A DNA stretch of 24,333 nt, from NCBI GenBank assembly GCA_039795715.1, contig JBDKLD010000005.1, positions 1 through 24,333 on the forward strand. Direction: 5' to 3'. Position 1 is the first letter of the stretch; every line of letters begins with the position of its first letter. Source of the DNA: JAGOSA01 sp039795715 (lineage in GTDB: Bacteria > Patescibacteriota > Minisyncoccia > Phycocordibacterales > UBA9973). The translations under genes and the position numbers were made by a program. Shown piece by piece: positions 1 through 6,664 of the stretch. The notes below the pieces were generated by a model. It had not been told where the DNA came from. It was given only the letters and a program-made list of their open reading frames with translations, and made no database searches.

Positions 1-69
1 TCTCATCATGCGAATGGCGGCAACCCTCACCCTACCAACCTTTTCATTTGTTGTGTATGCCATCTTCAT
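1..69 (-). CDS. Transposase-like HTH protein, N-terminal fragment (cut by window edge)
   Basis: The minus strand reads MKMAYTTNEKVGRVRVAAIR and then MMR before the window ends, so only the first 23 residues are visible. A start at the second Met (position 63) is equally possible. From memory, the MAYTTN opening followed by a basic VR-rich stretch resembles helix-turn-helix transposase or integrase-type proteins that are common in CPR genomes; this could not be searched. Unlike every other gene here it has a Shine-Dalgarno-like sequence, AAGGGGTG on the minus strand (76-83), six bases before the start. That would fit a gene of foreign or mobile origin. It is transcribed divergently from the gene at 170. 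The identity is an inference from very few residues. Confidence 0.45.
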   Translation of the reverse strand, partial: MKMAYTTNEKVGRVRVAAIRMMR

Positions 70-116
70 ACCGTACACCCCTTGGTGATGCAAAGGTATT
101 GAACCATTACGAGATA

Positions 117-145
117 TTGACAAATCTAGATATATAGTATATAAT
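117..145 (+). promoter_or_regulatory. Consensus sigma-70 type promoter
   Basis: A perfect TTGACA (117-122) and a perfect TATAAT (140-145) are separated by 17 bases. It is the only double-consensus promoter in the window. The predicted transcription start near 152 gives a leader of about 18 nt before the small membrane protein at 170. Confidence 0.85.
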
Positions 146-169
146 TAAATAAACTAAACAATCAAAAAA

Positions 170-427
170 ATGGAAAATAAAAATGATTTTGATCAATACA
201 TCTCTAAAGGTAATAGACCTGGAGGGATGGAAAAATTTTTTGGACGCATATTTACAGGAATGTTTATAATAAGCTTTTTTCGCTTTATTGTTGAGACTAT
301 AATACATTTGATTGCTAAAGATAATCTTGTGTTTAGAGCGTCTTCTACAGATGCCCTTGTAATTATGATAGGAATAGCCTATCTTGCCCTTTTACTTCGT
401 AGAGTAAGTAATTTCCCCACTAAATAA
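170..427 (+). CDS. Small two-segment membrane protein, unknown function
   Basis: This 85-residue protein is not recognised. It has a hydrophilic N-terminus (1-27, rich in Asn, Asp, Lys and Gly), a hydrophobic segment at about 28-48 with several Phe and Ile, a polar loop with a few charges (about 49-60), and a second hydrophobic segment at about 61-76 followed by Arg-Arg. Two transmembrane helices with both termini in the cytoplasm would be consistent. It stands alone: a double-consensus promoter lies upstream and a strong terminator directly downstream, so it is a monocistronic and probably well-expressed unit. Its A+T content looks higher than that of frr next to it. No function can be assigned. 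Confidence 0.7.
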   Translation: MENKNDFDQYISKGNRPGGMEKFFGRIFTGMFIISFFRFIVETIIHLIAKDNLVFRASSTDALVIMIGIAYLALLLRRVSNFPTK

Positions 428-434
428 AAATTCT

Positions 435-466
435 AAGGAGCTACATTCCATATGTAGCTCCTTTTT
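435..466 (+). terminator. Intrinsic terminator after the small membrane protein
   Basis: A perfect 12-bp stem (AAGGAGCTACAT at 435-446 with ATGTAGCTCCTT at 452-463) closes a 5-nt loop and runs into five T (462-466). The -10 box of frr begins three bases later, so terminator and next promoter are nearly fused. Confidence 0.88.
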
Positions 467-474
467 GCTATACT
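466..474 (+). promoter_or_regulatory. Extended -10 promoter of frr (leaderless)
   Basis: TG-C-TATACT (TG at 466-467, TATACT at 469-474) lies seven bases before the frr ATG at 482. Transcription would begin at or next to the start codon. No good -35 is visible. The 14-nt string TTTGCTATACTTTC recurs identically in front of gatB. Confidence 0.65.
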
Positions 475-481
475 TTCAGGC

Positions 482-1036
482 ATGGCATATCAATTCACCG
501 AACTGGAAAAAGAATTCAAGGCGATAGAAGAACGTCTACAAAGAGATTTTGCTTCGCTTCACACAGGTCGCGCAACGCCGATGGTGCTCGATACTGTGCA
601 AGTCGAAAGTTATGGCTCTCGCCAGCCGATCAAGAATGTCGCATCTATCTCAATCGAGGACCCAAAGACCCTCCGTGTATCACCTTGGGATAATTCACTA
701 CTGAAAGAAATCGAACGTGCTGTCATTGCCGCAAATCTTGGGCTTTCTTGTGCGACAGATGACGCTGGTATTAGAATTATTTTCCCCCAACTCACTACAG
801 AAACTCGTCAGAAATTGGTAAAGACGCTAAAAGATCGCCTCGAAGAATCGCGCATCAGCATTCGCAAGGCTCGCGAAACTGTGTGGGATGATATTCAGAA
901 AACAGAAAAAGAAGGCAGAATGAGTGAAGACGACAAGTTCCGTGGCAAAGATGATTTGCAGAAAAGAGTAGACACGGCCAACAAAAATCTTGAAATGCTA
1001 TTTGAGAAAAAAGAGAAAGAAGTTTTGGAGAGTTAA
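482..1036 (+). CDS. frr: Ribosome recycling factor
   Basis: A 184-residue protein of the usual RRF length. RRF works with EF-G to split the post-termination ribosome into subunits and free mRNA and tRNA. The sequence shows the family's N-terminal helix with the LHTGRATP stretch (about residues 26-33), the beta-rich domain II (SYGSRQPIKNVASISIEDPK, about 44-63), and the long C-terminal helices with the conserved RKARE and KTEKEGRMSEDD segments. The ATG is chosen because the preceding -10 box leaves no room further upstream. There is no Shine-Dalgarno. The protease gene follows after six bases, matching the common bacterial linkage of frr with the rseP region, although uppS, cdsA and dxr are missing between them here. 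Confidence 0.97.
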   Translation: MAYQFTELEKEFKAIEERLQRDFASLHTGRATPMVLDTVQVESYGSRQPIKNVASISIEDPKTLRVSPWDNSLLKEIERAVIAANLGLSCATDDAGIRIIFPQLTTETRQKLVKTLKDRLEESRISIRKARETVWDDIQKTEKEGRMSEDDKFRGKDDLQKRVDTANKNLEMLFEKKEKEVLES

Positions 1037-1042
1037 AAAATC

Positions 1043-2152
1043 ATGGGTTTTATACTACTTATCTTAATACTTGGAGTCGTCGTTGTCGTACATGAGTACG
1101 GGCACTATATCGCGGCCAAAAAATTCGGTGTCAAAGTCGAAGAGTTCGGTTTCGGCTTTCCACCACGCGCCAAGAAACTTTTTACTCGTGGCGAAACACT
1201 GTTTACACTCAACTGGATTCCGTTTGGCGGATTTGTAAAGCTTTTTGGCGAGCACCCTGATGATGCGCTCAAATCTGACGTCGACATGCGTCGCAATCTC
1301 AATTCTAAAAAACGTTGGCAACAGGCAATTATTCTCGTTGCTGGGGTTGTCATGAACTTCTTGCTCACAGGGGTGCTTTTCTCTATTGGCTTCATGTCAG
1401 GTATGTCAATGTCAATTGATGCAGACAACACTGTTGCAAAAAATAGAAGCGTCACGATAGTTAGCGTCACAAAAGATTCGCCAGCTGACATAGCTGGCGT
1501 GCCAGTAGGAGCAATGCTCGTGTCGCTCGATGGCAATACTGAAGCTGTTGCTAGTGTGGAAGCCATGCAAATGTACGTCAGGGAACATGGTACGCAAACG
1601 ATTTCAATTACCTACAAAGAATCTAGCAAAGATTTGGCGACAAAAACTACACCCGTTACTCCTGAGTATGGGTTATCCTCAGGAGGCAAGCCAGGCATTG
1701 GCGTTGGGCTAGATTACATTGGGGAGGTGAAGCTACCTTTTTTCCAAGCAATAGGTGAGGGTTTTTCCTCGGCTGGAAGAATGGTAAAGAAAATTGTCTC
1801 ATTCTTCTTTGCATTTATTGGTGGACTTTTTGGTGTCAAAATTGCTGTTCCAATTTCTTCAAATGATCTCGCGGGCCCAATCGGTATTGCCGGACTTGCC
1901 GTGCAAGCATTCAAAATGGGTTGGGTAAATTTACTAGTTTTCGTGGGAATTATTTCTGCCAACCTTGCAGTGATGAACCTCATTCCTTTTCCTGCACTCG
2001 ATGGTGGACGTTTGCTTTTCCTAGGAATAGAAGGCATCACTCGCAAAAAAATGAATCCGAATGTAATCGGCTGGGTGAATACTATAGGATTCTTACTACT
2101 TATCTTACTTATGCTTTTTGTCACGTATAAGGATATTGTGAAGTTGATATAA
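1043..2152 (+). CDS. rseP: RseP-type site-2 zinc metalloprotease
   Basis: A 369-residue intramembrane protease of the M50 (site-2 protease) family, which cuts membrane-embedded substrates such as anti-sigma factors or signal-peptide remnants. The first hydrophobic segment carries the HExxH zinc motif (His17, Glu18, His21, in HEYGHY). A further segment follows at about 100-120, then a PDZ-like domain (about 135-215, with the SPADIAGVPVGAML region). The C-terminal membrane segments include the third zinc ligand, Asp320, in NLIPFPALDGGR. The length is within the family's usual range, though shorter than E. coli RseP (about 450 aa), consistent with a single PDZ domain. It is probably co-transcribed with frr. 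Its substrate is unknown, and no anti-sigma factor gene lies nearby. Confidence 0.94.
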   Translation: MGFILLILILGVVVVVHEYGHYIAAKKFGVKVEEFGFGFPPRAKKLFTRGETLFTLNWIPFGGFVKLFGEHPDDALKSDVDMRRNLNSKKRWQQAIILVAGVVMNFLLTGVLFSIGFMSGMSMSIDADNTVAKNRSVTIVSVTKDSPADIAGVPVGAMLVSLDGNTEAVASVEAMQMYVREHGTQTISITYKESSKDLATKTTPVTPEYGLSSGGKPGIGVGLDYIGEVKLPFFQAIGEGFSSAGRMVKKIVSFFFAFIGGLFGVKIAVPISSNDLAGPIGIAGLAVQAFKMGWVNLLVFVGIISANLAVMNLIPFPALDGGRLLFLGIEGITRKKMNPNVIGWVNTIGFLLLILLMLFVTYKDIVKLI

Positions 2153-2157
2153 GGCTC

Positions 2158-2186
2158 TTGCGCTAGTCAAAAAATAAAGGTATAGT
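2158..2186 (+). promoter_or_regulatory. Promoter of typA
   Basis: TTGCGC (2158-2163), a 17-base spacer and TATAGT (2181-2186) begin just after the protease stop codon. The predicted leader before typA is about 68 nt, long for this window, and has no Shine-Dalgarno. Confidence 0.6.
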
Positions 2187-2260
2187 AATGTCACATAACG
2201 CCGAAAGGCATTTTATTTTTGCTTCATCATTATTTAATTTCAACTTGCTACCAATAAACT

Positions 2261-4081
2261 ATGAATCCAAACGAAATTCGTAATATCGCCATTATCGCTC
2301 ACGTTGACCACGGCAAGACAACACTTACTGACTCGCTCATGCGCGAATGTGGCATGACCGGCGAAGGCACAACTATGGACTCAAACGCTCTTGAGCTTGA
2401 GCGTGGTATTACTATTTACTCCAAAAATACCTCAGTAAACTACAAAGGCACAAAGATCAATATCGTCGATACGCCAGGGCACGCTGACTTTGGTTCCGAA
2501 GTTGAACGCGTGCTTCGCGCTATCGATTCCGTCCTGCTCCTTGTTGACGCTCAGGAAGGTCCAATGCCACAGACTCGCTTTGTGCTCAAAAAGTCTCTTG
2601 AGCTTGGCCTTATCCCGATAGTTGTGATCAATAAGATCGACAAACCAGCTGCCGATCCAGCTCGTGTTCACGATGAAATTTTAGAACTTTTTATTGAACT
2701 TGGTGCGAATGATGCACAACTAGATTTCAAAACTATTTATGCTATTGGTCGTGAAGGTGTGGCAATGAAAAAACTTGATGACGAGCGAAAAAATCTTGAA
2801 CCTTTGCTCGATATGATTCTCGAGGAAGTCCCAGTTGCTTCCGGTCATGCAAGTAATACGTTCATTGCGCAAGTTTTCAACCTCGGCTACGACAACTTTC
2901 TCGGTCGCCTAGCTGTTGTGCGTGTGTACGACGGTTTAGTAAAATCTGTCGACAGTATCCTCGTCAAGAAAGCCAATGGCGACACACGCAAAGCTAAAAT
3001 CACCAAAATTTTTACATTTGAAGGTATAGCTCGAAAAGATGTTTCGCAAGTTGAAGCCGGCGATATTGCAATTATAGCCGGTATTCCAGATGTCTACATT
3101 GGTGAGACGCTTTGTCTCGATGAAGCTACTGCTCCGCTCCCAGCAATTGCAATTGACGAGCCAACTATTTCCCTCGACTTTTTGGTTAATGATTCTCCAT
3201 TTGCCGGACGTGAAGGTAAGTTCGTCACTGGTCGCCAGATTCGCGAGCGTCTTGAGAAAGAACTTGAAATCAATGTCGGCTTGAAAGTTGATTTTGACAA
3301 TCTTGAAGCCGTAAATACTTCTGGTCCAGCAAGCTACAAAGTATACGGCCGTGGCGAGCTTCATATTGCGGTTTTACTCGAAAACATGCGCCGTGAAGGC
3401 TTTGAGCTTCAGGTTTCTCAGCCACACGTCATCATTCACGAAGATGGCGGTGTCAAAACCGAGCCTTTCGAAGAGCTCATTATCGATGTTCCGGAGATTT
3501 CTTCCGGTGCGGTTATCGAGAAAATCACTAAACGTCGTGGTCTCATGACTCATATGCAGGAAAAGGATGGCATCGTTCGTTTATCTTTTGAAATTCCAAC
3601 TCGTGGCTTGCTTGGCTACCGCAGTCAATTTGTTGTCGATACCAAAGGTGAAGGTATTATGTCATCACGCGTCGTTGGCTTCAAACCGTATGCGGGTGAG
3701 ATCAAGCAACGTGAAGTCGGCTCAATGTCATCAATGATTTCCGGAAAGGCTGTGGCTTTTGCACTCGGCAATTTACAGGATCGTGGTTTGCTCTATATCG
3801 AACACGGCGCTGAGGTTTATGAGGGTATGGTTGTCGGCAATGTCACCAAGGGTGAAGAAATGACAGTCAATCCTATCAAGGGTAAACAGCTGACTAACAT
3901 GCGTGCTTCTGGTACAGATGAAACAATCACACTCAAGCCAGCTTTTACTCTCACAATTGAGAGGGGACTTGAGGTTATGGCTGACGATGAGTACTTGGAA
4001 ATTACCCCAAAGTCAACACGTCTCCGTAAGAAGTATTTGACCGATTTGGATAGAGTGCGAGCCACACGAAAAAGTGCGTAA
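2261..4081 (+). CDS. typA: Translational GTPase TypA/BipA
   Basis: This 606-residue protein has the normal length for TypA/BipA, a ribosome-binding GTPase related to EF-G and LepA that helps large-subunit assembly and growth under stress. The G1 P-loop is AHVDHGKTTL near residue 14, followed by the switch-I region RGITI, G3 DTPGHADFG, and G4 NKIDKP. The EF-Tu-like domain II and EF-G-like domains follow (GRGELHIAVLLENMRREGFE, RRGLMTHM, PTRGLLGYRSQF). The C-terminal TypA-specific domain includes the conserved KGKQLTNMRASGTDE. The start is supported by immediate alignment with the family N-terminus (NEIRNIAIIAHVDHGK). It is transcribed from its own promoter. Confidence 0.97.
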   Translation: MNPNEIRNIAIIAHVDHGKTTLTDSLMRECGMTGEGTTMDSNALELERGITIYSKNTSVNYKGTKINIVDTPGHADFGSEVERVLRAIDSVLLLVDAQEGPMPQTRFVLKKSLELGLIPIVVINKIDKPAADPARVHDEILELFIELGANDAQLDFKTIYAIGREGVAMKKLDDERKNLEPLLDMILEEVPVASGHASNTFIAQVFNLGYDNFLGRLAVVRVYDGLVKSVDSILVKKANGDTRKAKITKIFTFEGIARKDVSQVEAGDIAIIAGIPDVYIGETLCLDEATAPLPAIAIDEPTISLDFLVNDSPFAGREGKFVTGRQIRERLEKELEINVGLKVDFDNLEAVNTSGPASYKVYGRGELHIAVLLENMRREGFELQVSQPHVIIHEDGGVKTEPFEELIIDVPEISSGAVIEKITKRRGLMTHMQEKDGIVRLSFEIPTRGLLGYRSQFVVDTKGEGIMSSRVVGFKPYAGEIKQREVGSMSSMISGKAVAFALGNLQDRGLLYIEHGAEVYEGMVVGNVTKGEEMTVNPIKGKQLTNMRASGTDETITLKPAFTLTIERGLEVMADDEYLEITPKSTRLRKKYLTDLDRVRATRKSA

Positions 4082-4101
4082 AGCGCTCTGTCAATAGCTT
4101 G

Positions 4102-4129
4102 TTGACTTTATTGGTAAGAGTGATATATT
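4102..4129 (+). promoter_or_regulatory. Promoter of the sigma-4/HARE regulator gene
   Basis: TTGACT (4102-4107), a 16-base spacer and an extended -10, TG-A-TATATT (TG at 4121-4122, TATATT at 4124-4129). The leader is about 60 nt, AT-rich and without Shine-Dalgarno. The -35 lies inside the inverted repeat GTCAA-7-TTGAC (4090-4106). Confidence 0.65.
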
Positions 4130-4196
4130 AGGAATACGTAGAAAGTAGTTACGAGTAATTTAAACTTATTAGCTTAAATCAAAACATTTCATTTAT

Positions 4197-5225
4197 ATGG
4201 CAAACGTTAACATTAAACCGAAGCAAGTGAGCAAAAGAATACTCTCAGTTCTCCAAGACCGCGCACATGACGTGATTGTTTCAAGATTCGGTTTGACTCC
4301 AGATGCTGAACGCAAGACGCTTGAAGCGATTGGAAAAAAGTACGGAATTACCCGTGAACGCGTTCGTCAAATTGAAAATGCGGCACTTGTAACTATCCGC
4401 AAGTCTGATGTGTACACTGCAGAAAAGGAAGCTTTTGAAGAACTCAAGAAAGCGCTTCTTGCGCTTGGCTCTGTTGTTGCAGAAGAAGAACTTCTCTCAA
4501 GTTTGGCCAAAGACGAAGAACTCAAAAATCACTTTCACTTCTACCTCGTTCTCGGTGATGATTTCAAAAAGCACCCTGAAGATGACGAATTCCATACTCG
4601 CTGGACTATAGACGAATCTATCAGCTCTAACGTACATGGAGCGCTCAAGAAGCTCTACACTGGTCTTTCCAATGATGAACTTGTACCTGAATCAGAAATT
4701 ATTGCTCGTTTTCTCGAAGAGCTCAAGAGTGTCAATGATGAATATTTGACTGAAGAGATCGCTCGTCGCTGGCTCGGCATGTCAAAGACTATCAAGTCCA
4801 ATCCGCTCAATGAATGGGGTATTGCTAATTCTCCAAATGTCAAAACTCGAGGTATCAAGGATTACGCGTATTTGATTATGCGCAAACATGGAAATCCTAT
4901 GCACTTCCGTGAAGTTGCAAAAGAAATTGAGAAAACTTTTAACAAAAAGACACACATCGCGACAACCCACAATGAACTCATTAAGGACGCTCGTTTTGTG
5001 CTCGTTGGCCGTGGCACATACGGTCTCGCTGAATGGGGCTACAAGCCAGGTGTTGTCAAAGAAGTAATCAAAGAGATTTTGAAAAAGAACGGTCCAATGT
5101 CAAAAGAAGACATTGTCGAAAAAGTTCTCAAGGAAAGATTTTTGAAGAAAAACACCATTCTCGTCAACCTCCAAAACAGCAAGTATTTCAAAAAGAACAA
5201 GCAAGGACTTTACGCGCTTGCCTAG
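4197..5225 (+). CDS. Sigma-70 region 4 / tandem HARE-HTH transcription regulator
   Basis: A 342-residue protein with an unusual order of domains. Residues about 14-70 match sigma-70 region 4, the helix-turn-helix that reads the -35 element, including GITRERVRQIENAAL (50-64). No sigma region 2 or 3 exists, so it cannot be a full sigma factor. After a charged, mostly helical middle (about 75-215), residues about 218-282 form a HARE-HTH winged helix (DYAYLIMRKHGNPMHFREVA, then a glycine-rich GRGTYGLAEWGY ending). Residues about 284-342 look like a second, shorter copy ending in QGLYALA. HARE-HTH is the domain found in the RNA polymerase delta subunit of Firmicutes. I infer a nucleoid- or RNA polymerase-associated regulator. 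Genes of this type are, from memory, common in CPR genomes and sometimes labelled rpoD; that label would be misleading here. Confidence 0.85.
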   Translation: MANVNIKPKQVSKRILSVLQDRAHDVIVSRFGLTPDAERKTLEAIGKKYGITRERVRQIENAALVTIRKSDVYTAEKEAFEELKKALLALGSVVAEEELLSSLAKDEELKNHFHFYLVLGDDFKKHPEDDEFHTRWTIDESISSNVHGALKKLYTGLSNDELVPESEIIARFLEELKSVNDEYLTEEIARRWLGMSKTIKSNPLNEWGIANSPNVKTRGIKDYAYLIMRKHGNPMHFREVAKEIEKTFNKKTHIATTHNELIKDARFVLVGRGTYGLAEWGYKPGVVKEVIKEILKKNGPMSKEDIVEKVLKERFLKKNTILVNLQNSKYFKKNKQGLYALA

Positions 5226-5230
5226 CATCA

Positions 5231-5357
5231 GAAATTAAAAAAACCGTTCATTCGGGGTATGGAAAATCTTTGGTAAGATTTTCCTCGCTGCGCATATTGA
5301 TGTCTGCAATGCAGACAGGCGCTGCGGAGCCCCCTCATCGAACGGTTTTTTAATTTC
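5231..5357. repeat. 127-bp nested inverted-repeat element, also acts as terminator
   Basis: The outer arms, 5231-5249 and 5340-5357, pair over 18 bp with one bulged A (core AAAAAACCGTTC with GAACGGTTTTTT). Inside, GGGG (5254-5257) can pair with the C run at 5330-5334. Within that lie two further hairpins: a perfect 10-bp stem with TGGT loop (5261-5284), and a branch combining CGCTGCGC/GCGCTGCG (5287-5293 with 5319-5325, one T-T mismatch) with a perfect 7-bp TGTCTGC/GCAGACA tip (5301-5317). The whole folds as a multi-branched structure on either strand and ends in six T on the plus strand, so it should terminate the regulator transcript. Such structure far exceeds what a terminator needs. A non-autonomous mobile repeat or a structured RNA is possible. 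Confidence 0.75.
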
Positions 5358-5360
5358 ATA

Positions 5361-5369
5361 TGATATAAT
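5361..5369 (+). promoter_or_regulatory. Extended -10 promoter of the 5381 gene
   Basis: TG-A-TATAAT (TATAAT at 5364-5369) is a full-consensus extended -10. It ends 11 bases before the ATG at 5381, giving a leader of only a few nucleotides. It begins four bases after the nested repeat element ends. Confidence 0.7.
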
Positions 5370-5380
5370 TAGCGCACTAA

Positions 5381-6643
5381 ATGCTTCGAGATTTTTTTAC
5401 AAATGGCCTAGGAAATAGTTTTGGTCTTTTAGGCGACATATTGCCGTATGCCTTGCCATTTATTTTTGCAGGCCTTGCTTGGCATCAATGGATGAAGTAC
5501 ATCAACAAAGAGCACATACGCAATCTCAAATGGTCACTTCTCCAAATTCGTGTCCCTCAAGACGTCTTTAAGTCGCCAGCCGCTATGGAAATTTTCTTGG
5601 CAAATGCGCTCTATCAATCAGGGGGTATGGGTACGTGGGTGCAGAGATATTGGCTAGGTAATGTGCCGGTCTCTTTTTCTTTAGAAATTGTTTCAATTGA
5701 AGGCAGAGTTTTTTTCTTTATTTGGACGCAAGAAAAATTTCGTCCGATTATTGAAGCCCAGCTATATGCACAATTTCCACAAGTCGAAATAGTCGAATCA
5801 AACGATTACACCGACATGATCCCACCGTACAATAAGAGTGCAGACTGGAGCATGTATGGTTCAGAATTTGTACTAACTAAAGAAGATCCATATCCGATTA
5901 AAACATATGTTGATTTCGGTCTCGACAAAGCCACAGGTTCGCTCGAAGAAGAAGAAAAAATAGATCCTATTAGTCCGACGATAGAATACCTAGGCTCGCT
6001 CGGTAAAGGTGAGCAAATGTGGTTGCAAATAGTTATCCAGGCGGCAAATTGGGGGAGGTATCCAGATCCAAAATCACTATTTAAGAAAATTAAATGGCAA
6101 GATTTAGGTAAATCAATTATTAAGCAACTAAAAGCCGATCAGCAGAAGCCAGTTGAGGGAACGACCTCTCCTGCACGCACCACAAAAGGCGAGGGCGACC
6201 TCATTGCCGCGATAGAGCGCAGTATTACCAAGTATGGTTTTGATACTGGTATTCGAGCCATTTACCTTGCCCATAAAGATACATTCAAGCCGATCCACAT
6301 TACAGGCTTGCTTGGGCTGTGGAAACAGTTCGCAACTGGCAATATGAATTCATTTAAACCAACAAACCTCACAGGTTTTGACTATCCATGGCAGGATTTT
6401 ACAGGCAATCGCGCAATCAAACGCAAGGCTGAAATACTTGAGGCATATAGGGCGCGAGGTTTCTTCCAGCATCCTTTCAAGTCATTCCATGCTGGTGGGT
6501 CGCATCTTTTTCGCAAACCTTTTGTTCTTACCACAGAAGAGCTAGCGACTATTTACCACTTCCCAGGTCGCGTGCTTGAGACGCCAACATTTAAGAGAAT
6601 AGATTCTAAGAAAGCCGAACCACCAGCAAATTTACCAATGTAA
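5381..6643 (+). CDS. Membrane-anchored protein resembling the N-terminal part of CPR conjugation-type ATPases, motor absent
   Basis: A 420-residue protein with one N-terminal membrane segment (about 18-36, LPYALPFIFAGLAW), then a soluble mixed alpha/beta region that includes an acidic patch (EEEEK near 188-192). The C-terminal signature FVLTTEELATIYHFPGR with SKKAEPPANLP is one I recall from CPR proteins annotated as VirB4/TraG-like or DUF87-type secretion ATPases (possibly the DUF8128 family, unverified). There it precedes a P-loop motor domain. Here the reading frame stops immediately after that signature and no Walker A motif is present, so this is a stand-alone version. It may assemble with an ATPase encoded elsewhere. 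mltG follows after 21 bases, which fits a cell-envelope role. Confidence 0.65.
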   Translation: MLRDFFTNGLGNSFGLLGDILPYALPFIFAGLAWHQWMKYINKEHIRNLKWSLLQIRVPQDVFKSPAAMEIFLANALYQSGGMGTWVQRYWLGNVPVSFSLEIVSIEGRVFFFIWTQEKFRPIIEAQLYAQFPQVEIVESNDYTDMIPPYNKSADWSMYGSEFVLTKEDPYPIKTYVDFGLDKATGSLEEEEKIDPISPTIEYLGSLGKGEQMWLQIVIQAANWGRYPDPKSLFKKIKWQDLGKSIIKQLKADQQKPVEGTTSPARTTKGEGDLIAAIERSITKYGFDTGIRAIYLAHKDTFKPIHITGLLGLWKQFATGNMNSFKPTNLTGFDYPWQDFTGNRAIKRKAEILEAYRARGFFQHPFKSFHAGGSHLFRKPFVLTTEELATIYHFPGRVLETPTFKRIDSKKAEPPANLPM

Positions 6644-6648
6644 TTTAG

Positions 6649-6657
6649 TGATACTAT
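6649..6657 (+). promoter_or_regulatory. Extended -10 element before mltG
   Basis: TG-A-TACTAT (TACTAT at 6652-6657) lies seven bases before the mltG ATG, the same nonamer seen in the rpmJ promoter (15932-15940). No clear -35 is present; read-through from the upstream gene is also likely. Confidence 0.45.
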
Positions 6658-6664
6658 ATAACCT

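Noticed and set aside
1105..1566. Open minus-strand frame of 153 codons opposite the rseP gene
   Set aside because: It lies wholly inside a clear protease gene, has no family resemblance and no promoter of its own; it is a shadow of the coding strand.
2200..2209. GCC-GAAA-GGC hairpin in the typA leader
   Set aside because: Only three base pairs with no extension; too weak to call a regulatory element or terminator.
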